A stretch of DNA of 41,310 bases from Nocardia niigatensis NBRC 100131 (lineage in GTDB: Bacteria; Actinomycetota; Actinomycetes; Mycobacteriales; Mycobacteriaceae), in contig NZ_BAGC01000105.1 of the NCBI RefSeq assembly GCF_000308655.1, positions 1 to 41,310 of the forward strand, read 5' to 3'. The notes under the pieces are model-generated. The model saw nothing but the letters and a program-made list of their open reading frames with translations, was not told the origin of the DNA and made no database searches. How positions within the stretch are numbered: position 1 is the stretch's first letter; every line of letters begins with the position of its first letter. The position numbers and the translations under genes are program-made. Below, one piece after another: positions 14,313 through 22,531 of this stretch.

Positions 14313-16091
14313 TCAGTACATGCTGCGTAGTTTCGATTCCATGTCGACGAGCCGGTCGATGATGTCGCGGCGACGCATCTGCAGATCGGTGAGTTTGCTG
14401 CGCTGGCGGCTGATGCTCTCGTTGCGTTTGCCCACGATCTCCCACCGCCTGGGATTGGTGTAGGACGGGTCGGGGCGGCTCATCAGGTCCGACAGGCGCG
14501 ATTCGGTGTCGCGGATACGGTCCTCGGTGGTGGCCAACGCATTACGCTGGCGCTGCACCGCTTCGGTCATGCGCTCGATGCGTTCGCGCTTGGCGCGTTC
14601 CCAGGCTTGGTCGGCCGCGTTGTTGAAGCGGTCGCGTGCACTGTTGAAACGTTGCCATAGATGGTCCTCGTCGTCGCGCGAGGCGCGGCCGGCTGTCTTC
14701 CATTCCGCGCTCAGCGATTTCAGTTCCTGGCGCGCGGACTTGAAATCGTTTGTACTGCATAGCAATTCGACCCGACTGATAATGCGTTCCTTGGCCGTTT
14801 TCGCTTGTGCCTGCTTGCGTTCGCGATCGCGGCGCTCGTCGTCTCGGCGCTGACGCAGGTGGTCTTGCGCGCGCTGGAAGTCCTGCCACAGCCGATTTTC
14901 CTCCTCGCGCGGCGCATGCGGTGCGGCCTTCCAGCGCTCCATGAGCGAGCGCAGTGTTTCCCCGGCCGCCCGCAGGTCGCTGCCCTGGGCCGCGGAGCGG
15001 GCCTCACGGACGATCGCCTGGCGCTGCTGAAGCCCTTGGGCCTGTTCTGCTTTGAGCTTGTCGAAGTGCTTGTCGCGGTTGCGCTGAAAGGTCTCCCGGG
15101 CCCGGTTGAACTCTTCCCAGAGCCGATGATTATCCTCCTTCTTGCAGCGACCCGACGCTTTCCACCGATCCTGCAGTTTGCGGAGCGCCTCACCGGCGGC
15201 CTTCCACTCGGTGGAGCTTGCCAACCTCGATGCCTCGGCGACGATGTTCTGCTTCTCGCGTCTGGCGTGCTCGGCCTCACGATCGAGTTGCTCGAAATGT
15301 CGGGTGCGCCGGTCGAAGAACTGCTCCTGGGCTTGACGGAACTGCTCCCACAGCCGATCGTTGTCCTCGCGCCGGCATCGGCCGGCCTGTTTCCACTCGG
15401 CAGCCAGTTGTTTGAACCGCTGGGCGGTGTCTTTCCAGTCGGTGGACGAGGCCAGCGATCGCGCGGTGTCGGCTATGCGTGTTTTCTGGGCCAGCGTATG
15501 GGCTTCGAGTGCTTTGCGTTCCTCGGCCGCTCGCCGTCGCGCCTCGTAGAACTCGTCCTGGCACTGCCGGAACTCGCGCTCCAAGCGATGGCGTTCGTCG
15601 AATTGCGGATGATCGGGCCTGAACTTGTATTTCGGGTCACGCCAGGCGGTATTCCATTGCTGTTGAAGCTCTTTCATCGTGCCGGTTGCCGTGGGCCAGC
15701 CGGGGTCGGATTGCCGTGTCGAGGCGAGCACCGCTCGTGCCTGGGCCGTCAGGTCTCGCAGGTGCCCCAGCTCGACGATGGTGTGTTCTCGGCGAGCGTT
15801 CTTGTGTTCGTTCTTTCCGGGGACACCGGGAAAGATCTGCGCCGACCAGCGGGTGTCGTGGTGGTCCGGACGCGGGCCGTGCTGATTCCAGGCATGGACG
15901 TGGTCGTCGGTGGGCTGGAGATCGTCGTGGTGACCGAGTGCGACGAGAATGTCGCCGCCGTCCACCGAGTACTTCAGCGTCACATATCGGCCGTCGTCTA
16001 GACTGCCCTGTACGACATTCTGGCACCCGTGCTTGTGGCAGACCAGGTTCTGGCAGTCTCTGCTCCTGGCAGGTCGGCACCATTCACGCAC
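14313..16091 (-). CDS. Large DUF349-repeat protein with Cys-rich N-terminus
   Basis: A 592-aa protein. The open frame extends upstream to 16868, but GTG 16091 is chosen because GGAGG precedes it by 6-7 bases. Residues 1-25 are Cys/His-rich (C5, C13, C18, H19, H21, C23), a likely zinc knuckle. Residues 30-135 are a mixed alpha/beta domain I do not recognise (YVTLKYSVDGGDILVALGHH). Five DUF349 repeats follow at about 138-185, 218-262, 295-339, 371-416 and 448-492, each with the W-K-x-A-G-R/RLW-x-x-F pattern and a period near 76 residues. The C-terminus (about 500-592) is highly charged and predicted coiled coil. DUF349 proteins are poorly characterised. The gene stands alone; the TniQ fragment upstream happens to be in the same frame. 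Confidence 0.75.
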   Translation of the reverse strand: MREWCRPARSRDCQNLVCHKHGCQNVVQGSLDDGRYVTLKYSVDGGDILVALGHHDDLQPTDDHVHAWNQHGPRPDHHDTRWSAQIFPGVPGKNEHKNARREHTIVELGHLRDLTAQARAVLASTRQSDPGWPTATGTMKELQQQWNTAWRDPKYKFRPDHPQFDERHRLEREFRQCQDEFYEARRRAAEERKALEAHTLAQKTRIADTARSLASSTDWKDTAQRFKQLAAEWKQAGRCRREDNDRLWEQFRQAQEQFFDRRTRHFEQLDREAEHARREKQNIVAEASRLASSTEWKAAGEALRKLQDRWKASGRCKKEDNHRLWEEFNRARETFQRNRDKHFDKLKAEQAQGLQQRQAIVREARSAAQGSDLRAAGETLRSLMERWKAAPHAPREEENRLWQDFQRAQDHLRQRRDDERRDRERKQAQAKTAKERIISRVELLCSTNDFKSARQELKSLSAEWKTAGRASRDDEDHLWQRFNSARDRFNNAADQAWERAKRERIERMTEAVQRQRNALATTEDRIRDTESRLSDLMSRPDPSYTNPRRWEIVGKRNESISRQRSKLTDLQMRRRDIIDRLVDMESKLRSMY

Positions 16092-16264
16092 CGCTGGCCT
16101 CCGTCGTCGTCGGTTTCGGCGTCGGATCCAGCGTAGGTCCAGCGGACGGACGGCACTGGCGATGGCCGGAAACTGTCCCGCTGGAAGGGATTTCGGACGT
16201 TTCGGGCCGGGGCGCGACGGCTGGGGGGTGCAGTGCGGTGTGGTCGACGAGTTGAGTAGTTGAG

Positions 16265-16409
16265 TGTTGGGCTGGTCAAAGCCTAAGGCTCGCAGTACAT
16301 CTTGCGGGCCCGTCTGGTTTCGGCGTGCCAGCGCATCGATCCAGGAGTCGAGCGACTCACCGTCAACGATGGAAGTGCGCAGCGGCAACGGCCGCAGCGG
16401 TCGTCTCAT
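16265..16409 (-). pseudogene. TniQ-domain fragment
   Basis: From ATG 16409 the product reads MRRPLRPLPLRTSIVDGESL and DSWIDALARRNQTGPQDVLR. This is the opening of TniQ proteins (P-L-R-x-x-x-x-x-GE-x-L-x-SW-x-x-R-L-A). TniQ is the target-selection partner in Tn7- and Tn5053-like transposons. After about 50 residues the similarity ends and the open frame runs into the DUF349 gene without a stop. I read this as a truncated tniQ placed in frame by chance; a true TniQ-DUF349 fusion cannot be ruled out from sequence alone. Confidence 0.6.
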
Positions 16410-16450
16410 CCGCACCGGCCTCCTTGTTCGGCAGCGGTGCAGCGATGACG

Positions 16451-16626
16451 TCAGCTTCCGTCGGTGCACACCGTCTGCGGCAGATGGTGTTCGGCATCGG
16501 CCAGCAGAGCCGAGGGCGTAGTGGACACGGCTTCGGCCAGATCCCACAGACGATCTGTCTGCACGCTGCTGGTGCCCAGTTCGATACGCGCGATGGCCGG
16601 CCGCGAGACTCCGGAGACATGCACTC
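16451..16626 (-). pseudogene. XRE-type helix-turn-helix fragment
   Basis: The frame reads GVSRPAIARIELGTSSVQTD then RLWDLAEAVSTTPSALLADA. This is the second half of a Cro/C1-type HTH (recognition helix SRPAIARIE) and the usual following helix. The first helices are missing: sequence before about 16626 does not fit the family. It ends 41 bases before the TniQ start on the same strand, so the two may have formed an operon of a mobile element. Confidence 0.6.
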
Positions 16627-17482
16627 CGTGAGGTGCTGTTGCGATGCACTGGATCGACCAGGGCATGGGCCCAACATGGCGTCGGGCGTGGCAGTTCGAA
16701 CCAATTGCCGAATGGTGGAAGTCCCGATCGATGGTCGCGCCGCCGTTCTCGCCAGCAGGACGTCAGGGCGTCGCAGTGCTGCAAACGGCCGGATGGGTGA
16801 CCTCTGACCGGAACGCTGGCTCGCTGTGCCCAGGGCGCCGCTACCATATCCGATTCTACGGTGACCACGTATCACAGATGCCCGCACACGTAGTCGGCGC
16901 AAGTGTTGCTCGATTCATCAGCGACTACCGCCGCTGTCATGGCGGTCGGGGGCCAGGATAGGCCGAGATCGCCGCCGCCGCAGTCGATCCCCGTGGTGTC
17001 CCACTGTTCTTCAACCCTCTTGACGCTCGCGCCCAGCGACGCTGGCTACTGGCTGACGGTTGGATCCGGATCTACCGTGGACATCTTCATAGAGGTCCTC
17101 GTGGCGACGCTGACGCATTCCGGTCGTGTCGCAAGCACTCCGCCGCCGGTCTGGCGACTGCGTCGTAGCGTTGAGTCCGCGAGGCGTCGCGATCATGATG
17201 TGGTTCGGCGCGATCCGGTCGTCCCCGAAACCTATGGACAGTCACTCAGGCTGGAGCGCGAATCCTCTGAGAGACCGAGCTGTCCGTCAAACAGGCGCAC
17301 CGGATTTCGCAGATCCACTTGCGCAGCGAATGGGTGCAGTGCAGGCAAAGCGGTAGCCCTGCGGACACTCGAATCCGCGAGTCGATTGCGCTGCGCGTTC
17401 GAAGTGGAGGCGGCGCAGTCCGTGGCGAAAGTCCATGCAGAGGTGAAGCGACCCTGGTACCGACACCCGGCGAAATCACAAC
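16627..17482. other. Degraded stretch without a clear gene
   Basis: No family is recognised. One plus-strand frame near 16990-17165 reads PLFFNPLDARAQRRWLLADG then WIRIYRGHLHRGPRGDADAF, and has the look of a former coding segment, but it has no start site and is closed by stops on both sides. The other long frames are overlapping and have no ribosome binding sites. Confidence 0.4.
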
Positions 17483-17767
17483 TCACAACTCCGGTGCGGC
17501 GCTCGCTTCGTCGACGGTGTCGAGGTCGGCATTCACGACCGGGAATCGGATCTCGATCTCGAACTTCAGTTCGGCACCATTCTTGGTGTGCTGAATCTCG
17601 ATTTCGGTGTCGAACCGGTCGGGTATCGTTATGGCCCCGGCGGATTCGGGTTGTCCGTAGGTCAGCGTTGCCCCGGACCGGAGCTCGGTAGCGATGCGCT
17701 CGAACTCGGCGGCCAGTTCTGGGCGGCTGAGAGTGCGGTGGTCTTCGTAGATCTTCTTGTGCGTCAT
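17483..17767 (-). CDS. Amphi-Trp-domain-like small protein
   Basis: A 94-aa protein starting at ATG 17767 (MTHKKIYEDHRTLSRPELAA). The segment LAAEFERIATELRSGATLTY followed by ITIPDRFDTEIEIQHTKNGA and LKFEIEIRFPV matches the layout of amphi-Trp domain proteins: a helix, then three strands with alternating charged residues. An in-frame GTG/ATG further upstream (17791) exists but is less conserved in character. No neighbours on its strand within 1 kb. Function unknown. Confidence 0.65.
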   Translation of the reverse strand: MTHKKIYEDHRTLSRPELAAEFERIATELRSGATLTYGQPESAGAITIPDRFDTEIEIQHTKNGAELKFEIEIRFPVVNADLDTVDEASAAPEL

Positions 17768-18250
17768 ACAGTCCAGCACACAGGACGCCACCCAAGAAGA
17801 ACCAGGGACGATCCGACCCTGCCCTAGGGGCGGAAGTCATAGGTTTCTGCCTGCCGACTTGCTTGGTGCAGAGAAGCTGCGCGAGTTCGATGTGCCGGCC
17901 GCGACGATCATCGCCTGGGCCCACCGGTCGATGCCCAGGAGGTTTGTGCCGACCGCGCTACGGCTTTTCACCGCGTGCAAGATGTCGGCGGCCCTGTCCA
18001 CGCTCGGCGCGGTCCTCAGATCCGCCAAACGATTACGCGCGGGCCAGGTTGGCCTTGTGCAAGGTCCGGCGCCCAACACCGCGGACAACGGCAACCGCTG
18101 GTGGTTGTCGATCAGGACCAGATTCGCCGCGCGCAGTGTTTTCTTCCCGAACATTTTGGCATCGCCGGGTTACGTCCACTGGGGCCGACACCCGCCGCGT
18201 CGGTGCCGGTGGCGGGTGGCGTCACAAAGGGGCGGGTCTAGCATGGGGCG
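17768..18250. other. Intergenic, no supported gene
   Basis: Overlapping short frames on both strands, none with a recognisable family or a ribosome binding site. The final 60 bases before 18251 are the probable promoter region of the sigma-factor gene. Confidence 0.4.
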
Positions 18251-19234
18251 GTGCGATCATCGTCGGGCCAGGCGTCGCTGGATCCCAGTGCTCTCGAGGC
18301 CCTGCGAGTTCCGTTGACGGGGTACTGCTATCGCCTGCTGGGCTCGGCCGCCGACACCGATGACGCTGTGCAGGAAACGTTGATCCGTGCCTACACCCGC
18401 TTCGATGCCTACGACCCGAGTCGGGGGCGACTCTCGACGTGGGTGCATGCCATCGCTACCAATGTCTGCCTGGACATGCTGCGCGCCGCACGCCGTCGAA
18501 TGCTGATGTGGGAGGGCCCGGCGACGGGCGGTTTCGATCCCGACGCGGTGTTACCCGCCGACCGGTGGCTGGACCCCATGCCCGACGTGCGCCTGATCGA
18601 CGCCGCCGATCCGGCCGAACTCGTCACCCAACGCGAATCGGTGCGACTCGCATTCGTTGTGGCGCTACAGCACCTACCGCCGCGCCAACGTGCCGTACTC
18701 ATTCTGCGAGAGGTCCTCGCGTTCACCGCGGCCGAGACCGCTGACATGCTGGGAGTCAGCACGGCTGCGGTGAACAGCGCGCTGCAGCGCGCCCGCGCGA
18801 CCCTCACCACGGCCCGGAATACCGACCTGGATCCGCTCGACCCCGACTCCTCTGTGGACCACGACCTGGTGCAGCGTTACGCGACGGCGTTCGAAGCCCA
18901 CGACGTCGACGGGTTGGCGTCGCTACTGTGCGAGGACGCCGAGTCAGGCATGCCGCCGTTCGCATGGCGGATGACCGGGCGCGAGACGATCGTCGCCGTG
19001 TTCGCCGCCAGCGATGGATGCGCGGGCGATCGTCTCGTACCGACACAGATCAACGGGTCGACCGGGTTCGGCCAATACCGTCCCGATGCCGACGGCGTGC
19101 TTCGCCCCTTCGCGCTGCTCGCCGTGGAAACGCGGTCAGGCCGGATCGCGCGGTTGGTGACCTTCCTCGGCGCTGGGGACCGGTTTGCGCAGTTCGGACT
19201 GCCCGAGACGATCGGACCACGGACCGACCGATGA
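18251..19234 (+). CDS. ECF-type sigma factor with SnoaL-like C-terminal domain
   Basis: A 327-aa RNA polymerase sigma factor. Region 2 (about 15-85) has GYCYRLLGSAADTDDAVQET and RLSTWVHAIATNVCLDMLRA. Region 4 (about 135-190) has LQHLPPRQRAVLILREVLAF and AETADMLGVSTAAVNSALQR. A C-terminal extension (about 200-325) has a SnoaL/NTF2-like fold signature (DHDLVQRYATAFEAHDVDGL; RMTGRETIVAVFAAS). This is the layout of SigG-like ECF factors of mycobacteria, whose extension replaces an anti-sigma protein. The start is GTG 18251. It is followed after 49 bases by a mycothiol-dependent-enzyme gene, probably in the same operon. Confidence 0.88.
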   Translation: MRSSSGQASLDPSALEALRVPLTGYCYRLLGSAADTDDAVQETLIRAYTRFDAYDPSRGRLSTWVHAIATNVCLDMLRAARRRMLMWEGPATGGFDPDAVLPADRWLDPMPDVRLIDAADPAELVTQRESVRLAFVVALQHLPPRQRAVLILREVLAFTAAETADMLGVSTAAVNSALQRARATLTTARNTDLDPLDPDSSVDHDLVQRYATAFEAHDVDGLASLLCEDAESGMPPFAWRMTGRETIVAVFAASDGCAGDRLVPTQINGSTGFGQYRPDADGVLRPFALLAVETRSGRIARLVTFLGAGDRFAQFGLPETIGPRTDR

Positions 19235-19283
19235 CTTCCGCCGGCCTTGTTCGTAGTAGAGGTGAACCTGTCTCCTACGACGA

Positions 19284-19892
19284 ATGGGTCAGCCCGTGAC
19301 ATCCACCGACCACACCGCCCTGGTACGCGAGCACACGGTCACCGAACGCGTACGCCTCGCCGATCTCCTTGCCACGCTCACTACCGACCAGTGGGCGACG
19401 CCCTCGCTGTGCGACGGCTGGCGCGTCCGCGAGGTCGTCGCCCACATGACCATGCCCTATCGAACCACACCGCTGAGATTCCTGCGGGGGATGGCCGCCG
19501 CTCGCTTCTCGTTCAACCGGTACGCCGACAAGGCCGCCCGCAGCGACACCGCCAGGATGTCCGACGCCGACCTGCTCGCTGCCCTGCGCGACAACGTGCA
19601 ACACCCGTGGCGGCCGCCGGGCGGCGGCGCGGCGGGTGCACTGAGCCACGACGTCATCCACGGTCTCGACATCACCGAACCGCTCGGCTTGCCCCCTGCG
19701 CCGCCGGACCGCATCGCCGTGGTCATGAACCAGCCCGGCCCCCGCTCCTTCGCCTACTTCGGGGTGGACCTGACCGGCATGCAACTGCGTGCCTCAGACG
19801 CAGACATCGTCCTCGGTTCTGGCACCCCGATCACGTTGAGCGCCAAGGACATCCTGCTCACCGTCACCGGCCGACGGGCACTCGGGGGTTGA
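19284..19892 (+). CDS. Maleylpyruvate isomerase family mycothiol-dependent enzyme
   Basis: A 202-aa protein of the DinB/MDMPI superfamily. The core helix pattern is present: TLTTDQWATPSLCDGWRVRE and VVAHMTMPYRTTPLRFLRGM, with the metal-site histidine in VAHM. The second histidine segment is GALSHDVIHGLDITEPLGLP. The end, GSGTPITLSAKDILLTVTGR, is the usual C-terminal lipid/thiol pocket strand. These proteins bind a divalent metal and mycothiol, a thiol specific to actinobacteria. The gene follows the ECF sigma factor by 49 bases; some mycothiol proteins are under redox-responsive sigma factors, but no promoter evidence for that is visible. Confidence 0.82.
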   Translation: MGQPVTSTDHTALVREHTVTERVRLADLLATLTTDQWATPSLCDGWRVREVVAHMTMPYRTTPLRFLRGMAAARFSFNRYADKAARSDTARMSDADLLAALRDNVQHPWRPPGGGAAGALSHDVIHGLDITEPLGLPPAPPDRIAVVMNQPGPRSFAYFGVDLTGMQLRASDADIVLGSGTPITLSAKDILLTVTGRRALGG

Positions 19893-20242
19893 GAGATACC
19901 TGTGCGAAAGGTAGCTCTGGTCCGAGGTGACACCACGGCCGGATTGCTACTGGGCTGATCCGATTTTGCTGCGCCGCAAGGGTTCGTACGTTCATGCGAA
20001 ATCTAGCTCTAAGGATTTTCCGCAGAAGAGAAGCCATTATCTGCGGCTCGGATGCCGACCTGGGCGAATGCACTGCGTGGGCGGTATCGACTCGCGAAAT
20101 TTCTGCGGTAGCCGGTCTTACCGTGACTTTTCGGCCGTGCGGACCTCACAGGCCTCGTCATCGCCTCATACCCATGCCGCAAATATCCATCAAGAGCAAG
20201 GACGTAGATGTAGGTAACCGACATTCGGACCGACGCGGTGCC
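19893..20242. other. Intergenic, nothing recognised
   Basis: The base composition is lower in GC than the neighbours (about 19960-20220). No coding pattern, tRNA-like structure or repeat was identified. Confidence 0.4.
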
Positions 20243-20425
20243 TCAGGCGAGGTCCGACTCATCGAAGCGGGTGCGCGTGTATTCGATCTCGGGCATGTGC
20301 TTGTCGGCCCACCCGAGCAGGACGTCGACCGGGTGGCGAAGGGTCTTGCCGAACCGCCGAGGGGCGATTTGCTGTCGTGGGATTCGACCGCCGTCGTCGA
20401 ATTGCGGCGACGCGCCTGGACGCAC
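20243..20425 (-). pseudogene. C-terminal fragment of an unknown protein
   Basis: The minus-strand frame ends RFGKTLRHPVDVLLGWADKH then MPEIEYTRTRFDESDLA-stop, which has good coding character. Upstream sequence (MRPGASPQFDDGG...) does not look native. No family recognised. It is probably the tail of a truncated gene within the debris between the sigma-factor operon and the acyl-CoA ligase. Confidence 0.35.
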
Positions 20426-20595
20426 CGGCTCATCGACGTGGCGGCTAGCCGACCTGGTGCGCGCCTATGACGTCGAGCTCAACCGGACCGGTGAGGTGGT
20501 GGTCAGGCTCGGCGCGGTCACCGGTGTCGGACACGCCCAGCTGATCAACGAACGCTTCGGCACGCAAGCAGGCCGGACCGCCGAAAATCACCGAC

Positions 20596-20715
20596 GTGGC
20601 CACGGCGCCACCCGATTACGCGTGGTACACGCGGTTCAACGCGAACCTGGCGGTCGTGATCACCAAGGGCGTCGGCACCATGTGGTGTGCGTACACGTGC
20701 GCCGCGCTCAGCTCG
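20596..20715 (+). pseudogene. Small membrane protein truncated by IS256 end
   Basis: From GTG 20596 the product starts MATAPPDYAWYTRFNANLAV then VITKGVGTMWCAYTCAALS. The KGVGTMWCAY-x-x-A-x-x motif is the start of a short actinobacterial membrane protein (roughly 110 aa with two or three helices). Reading stops at about 20715, where sequence of the IS256 end begins, so only the first ~40 residues survive. Confidence 0.5.
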
Positions 20716-20830
20716 AGAGAATGTGAGAGTTCCTTCGAGGATCACGCGGTGAACACCCTCAATGTCCGGGCTTCGGCCTCATCGGCCGAGCTACGAGCTG
20801 CTACACCCGTCTGGCGGACGCAACCTCCGA
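20716..20830. mobile_element. Solo end of an IS256-family element
   Basis: Bases 20738-20830 (GGATCACGCGGTGAACACCC ... GAGCTGCTACACCC ... GGCGGACGCAACCT) match the terminal region of the truncated IS256 element at 4946-5056. No transposase sequence remains next to it. It interrupts the small membrane-protein gene and is the scar of an IS-adjacent deletion. Confidence 0.6.
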
Positions 20831-20941
20831 GACTTCACAGGTCTCGACCCCCGCGATGTGGAGTGCGCGTGCGCGCAAGTATACGGGCGATGCTGTCGGG
20901 TGCGTCTCGAGGCGTAGCGCATCCATCTGAATCTGGTTCGG

Positions 20942-22492
20942 TTAGATGGTCGTTTGGCTTTGGCCGCGAAGCTCGTGGCGGAGGGACTTCCTGTCGAGTT
21001 TGCCGACTGCCGTCTTGGGGATGAATGAGCGGAACATGAGGTTGCGGGGCTTCTTGTAGGAGGCGAGTCCTTCGGCGACGAAGGCAATCAGTTCGGTGCG
21101 GAGCTGTTCGGATTCGTGATGGCCGGGTGCTAGGACGACAACGGCGGTCACGGCCTCGACCCAGACCGGGTCTGGTGCTCCCACGACGATTGTTTCGGCG
21201 ACAGCCGGGTGCGCGAGCAGTCGTTCCTCGACTTCCCGGGGATAGACGTTGTATCCGCCGGAGACGATCATGTCGGAGAGCCGGTCTTTGAGGTAAAGGA
21301 ACCCGTGCTCGTCGAAGACGCCGACGTCGCGGGTGTGTACCCAATCGCCGTCGGTGAAGGTGGCCTCGTTGAGTTCGGGTGCGTTGAAGTAGCCGGCCGC
21401 GGCGGATGGTGAGCGCACCACGATTTCGCCGGGTGTTCCTGGCTCGACGTCGTTTCCGTGTTCGTCGAGAAGTCTGATTTCGACGTCCAGGGCGGGTTGC
21501 CCGCACGAGAGCAGGCGCTCGCCGTGGTGATCCTCGTGGCGTAGGACAGTCAGGCACAAAGGGGCCTCGGTCTGCCCGTAGTACTGCAGGAACTGCACGT
21601 GGGGCAGGGCCGCCATCGCGTCCTTGATCGTGACGAGCGGCATGGGCGATGCCCCGTAGATCAGGTATCGCAGCGACGAGACGAGTTCGGGGTCGAAAGT
21701 GGTGCGCTGCAACAGCATCTGGACCATGGTCGGTACCAGGATGGTCGAGGTGACCCGGTGGGTGGCGATCTGCTCGACGAAGATGTCGGGATCGAATCCG
21801 GGAAGTACCAAGGTGGTGGCACCGCGCAACCAGAACGGGAGGACGAACACACCGCTGGCGTGGATCAGCGACGCCGAGTGCGCCATCACGTCGTCGGGCG
21901 CAACTGGCAGGAGGTTCAACAGCACGTTGCGTGCGATACCCGCATACGTGCGCTGGGTGTGCTGCGCCGCCTTGAGGACTCCCGTGGTGCCTGAGGTGAA
22001 CAGGGTCAAGATCACGTCGTCGGGCTCGACGGCGACGTCGGGGACGGTGTTGGGCATGGTGGCCGCGGCCTCGGAAAGGGTGCGCGTGTCGTCGAACGAC
22101 GACTCGAGGCCCACACATTGCAGCTGCGGGAACCGTGCGGCCAGTTGCTGCGCGCGATCAGCGAGGTCGGGGCCATAGAACAGGGCGGTACAGCCGGTTT
22201 CGGCGATCATCCGGCTGTGCTCGTCGACGGAGAGCCGGGAATTGAGCGGGACGCGGTTGATGCCTGCCTTGACGCATGCGAAGTCGGTCGGGACGGTGTA
22301 GACGCTGTTGTTGACCAGTAGCGCGACACGTGAACGGTATTCGCATCCTTGCTGAAGCATGGCATGTGCCAGCTGGCTGCTGAGTTCGTCGACCTCGCGG
22401 AACGTCATCCGTCGGTCTCCGCAGATCACTGCTGTCCGCTCGCTGTGCTGGCGGGCGCCCCGCACGATCAGGTCTCGGGTCAATGGGCTCAT
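20942..22492 (-). CDS. Class I adenylate-forming acyl-CoA ligase
   Basis: A 516-aa ANL-superfamily enzyme that would activate a carboxylic acid with ATP and CoA. Core motifs are LTLFTSGTTGVLKAAQHT (P-loop-like A3; Leu replaces the usual Pro), LQYYGQTEAPL (A5), FTDGDWVHTRDVGVFDEHGF (A7), LKDRLSDMIVSGGYNVYPRE (A8 hinge) and FIPKTAVGKLDRKSLRHEL with the catalytic Lys (about 498). It lies 39 bases behind a crotonase gene on the same strand, opposite a PaaX-like regulator. Together they suggest activation and beta-oxidation-type processing of a side chain or aromatic acid. The exact acid cannot be told from sequence. Confidence 0.9.
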   Translation of the reverse strand: MSPLTRDLIVRGARQHSERTAVICGDRRMTFREVDELSSQLAHAMLQQGCEYRSRVALLVNNSVYTVPTDFACVKAGINRVPLNSRLSVDEHSRMIAETGCTALFYGPDLADRAQQLAARFPQLQCVGLESSFDDTRTLSEAAATMPNTVPDVAVEPDDVILTLFTSGTTGVLKAAQHTQRTYAGIARNVLLNLLPVAPDDVMAHSASLIHASGVFVLPFWLRGATTLVLPGFDPDIFVEQIATHRVTSTILVPTMVQMLLQRTTFDPELVSSLRYLIYGASPMPLVTIKDAMAALPHVQFLQYYGQTEAPLCLTVLRHEDHHGERLLSCGQPALDVEIRLLDEHGNDVEPGTPGEIVVRSPSAAAGYFNAPELNEATFTDGDWVHTRDVGVFDEHGFLYLKDRLSDMIVSGGYNVYPREVEERLLAHPAVAETIVVGAPDPVWVEAVTAVVVLAPGHHESEQLRTELIAFVAEGLASYKKPRNLMFRSFIPKTAVGKLDRKSLRHELRGQSQTTI

Positions 22493-22531
22493 CGTGAAGA
22501 TCCTTGCGTGTGTCTCGGAATCTCTTGTGTC

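Noticed and set aside
14805..16001. 398-aa hydrophobic-looking open frame on the plus strand
   Set aside because: It is the antisense shadow of the DUF349 repeats; the minus-strand frame has the repeat pattern, coiled coil and ribosome binding site.
20835..22118. 427-aa Arg/His-rich minus-strand frame
   Set aside because: Same-strand alternative frame of the acyl-CoA ligase at 20942-22492, which has all the ANL motifs.
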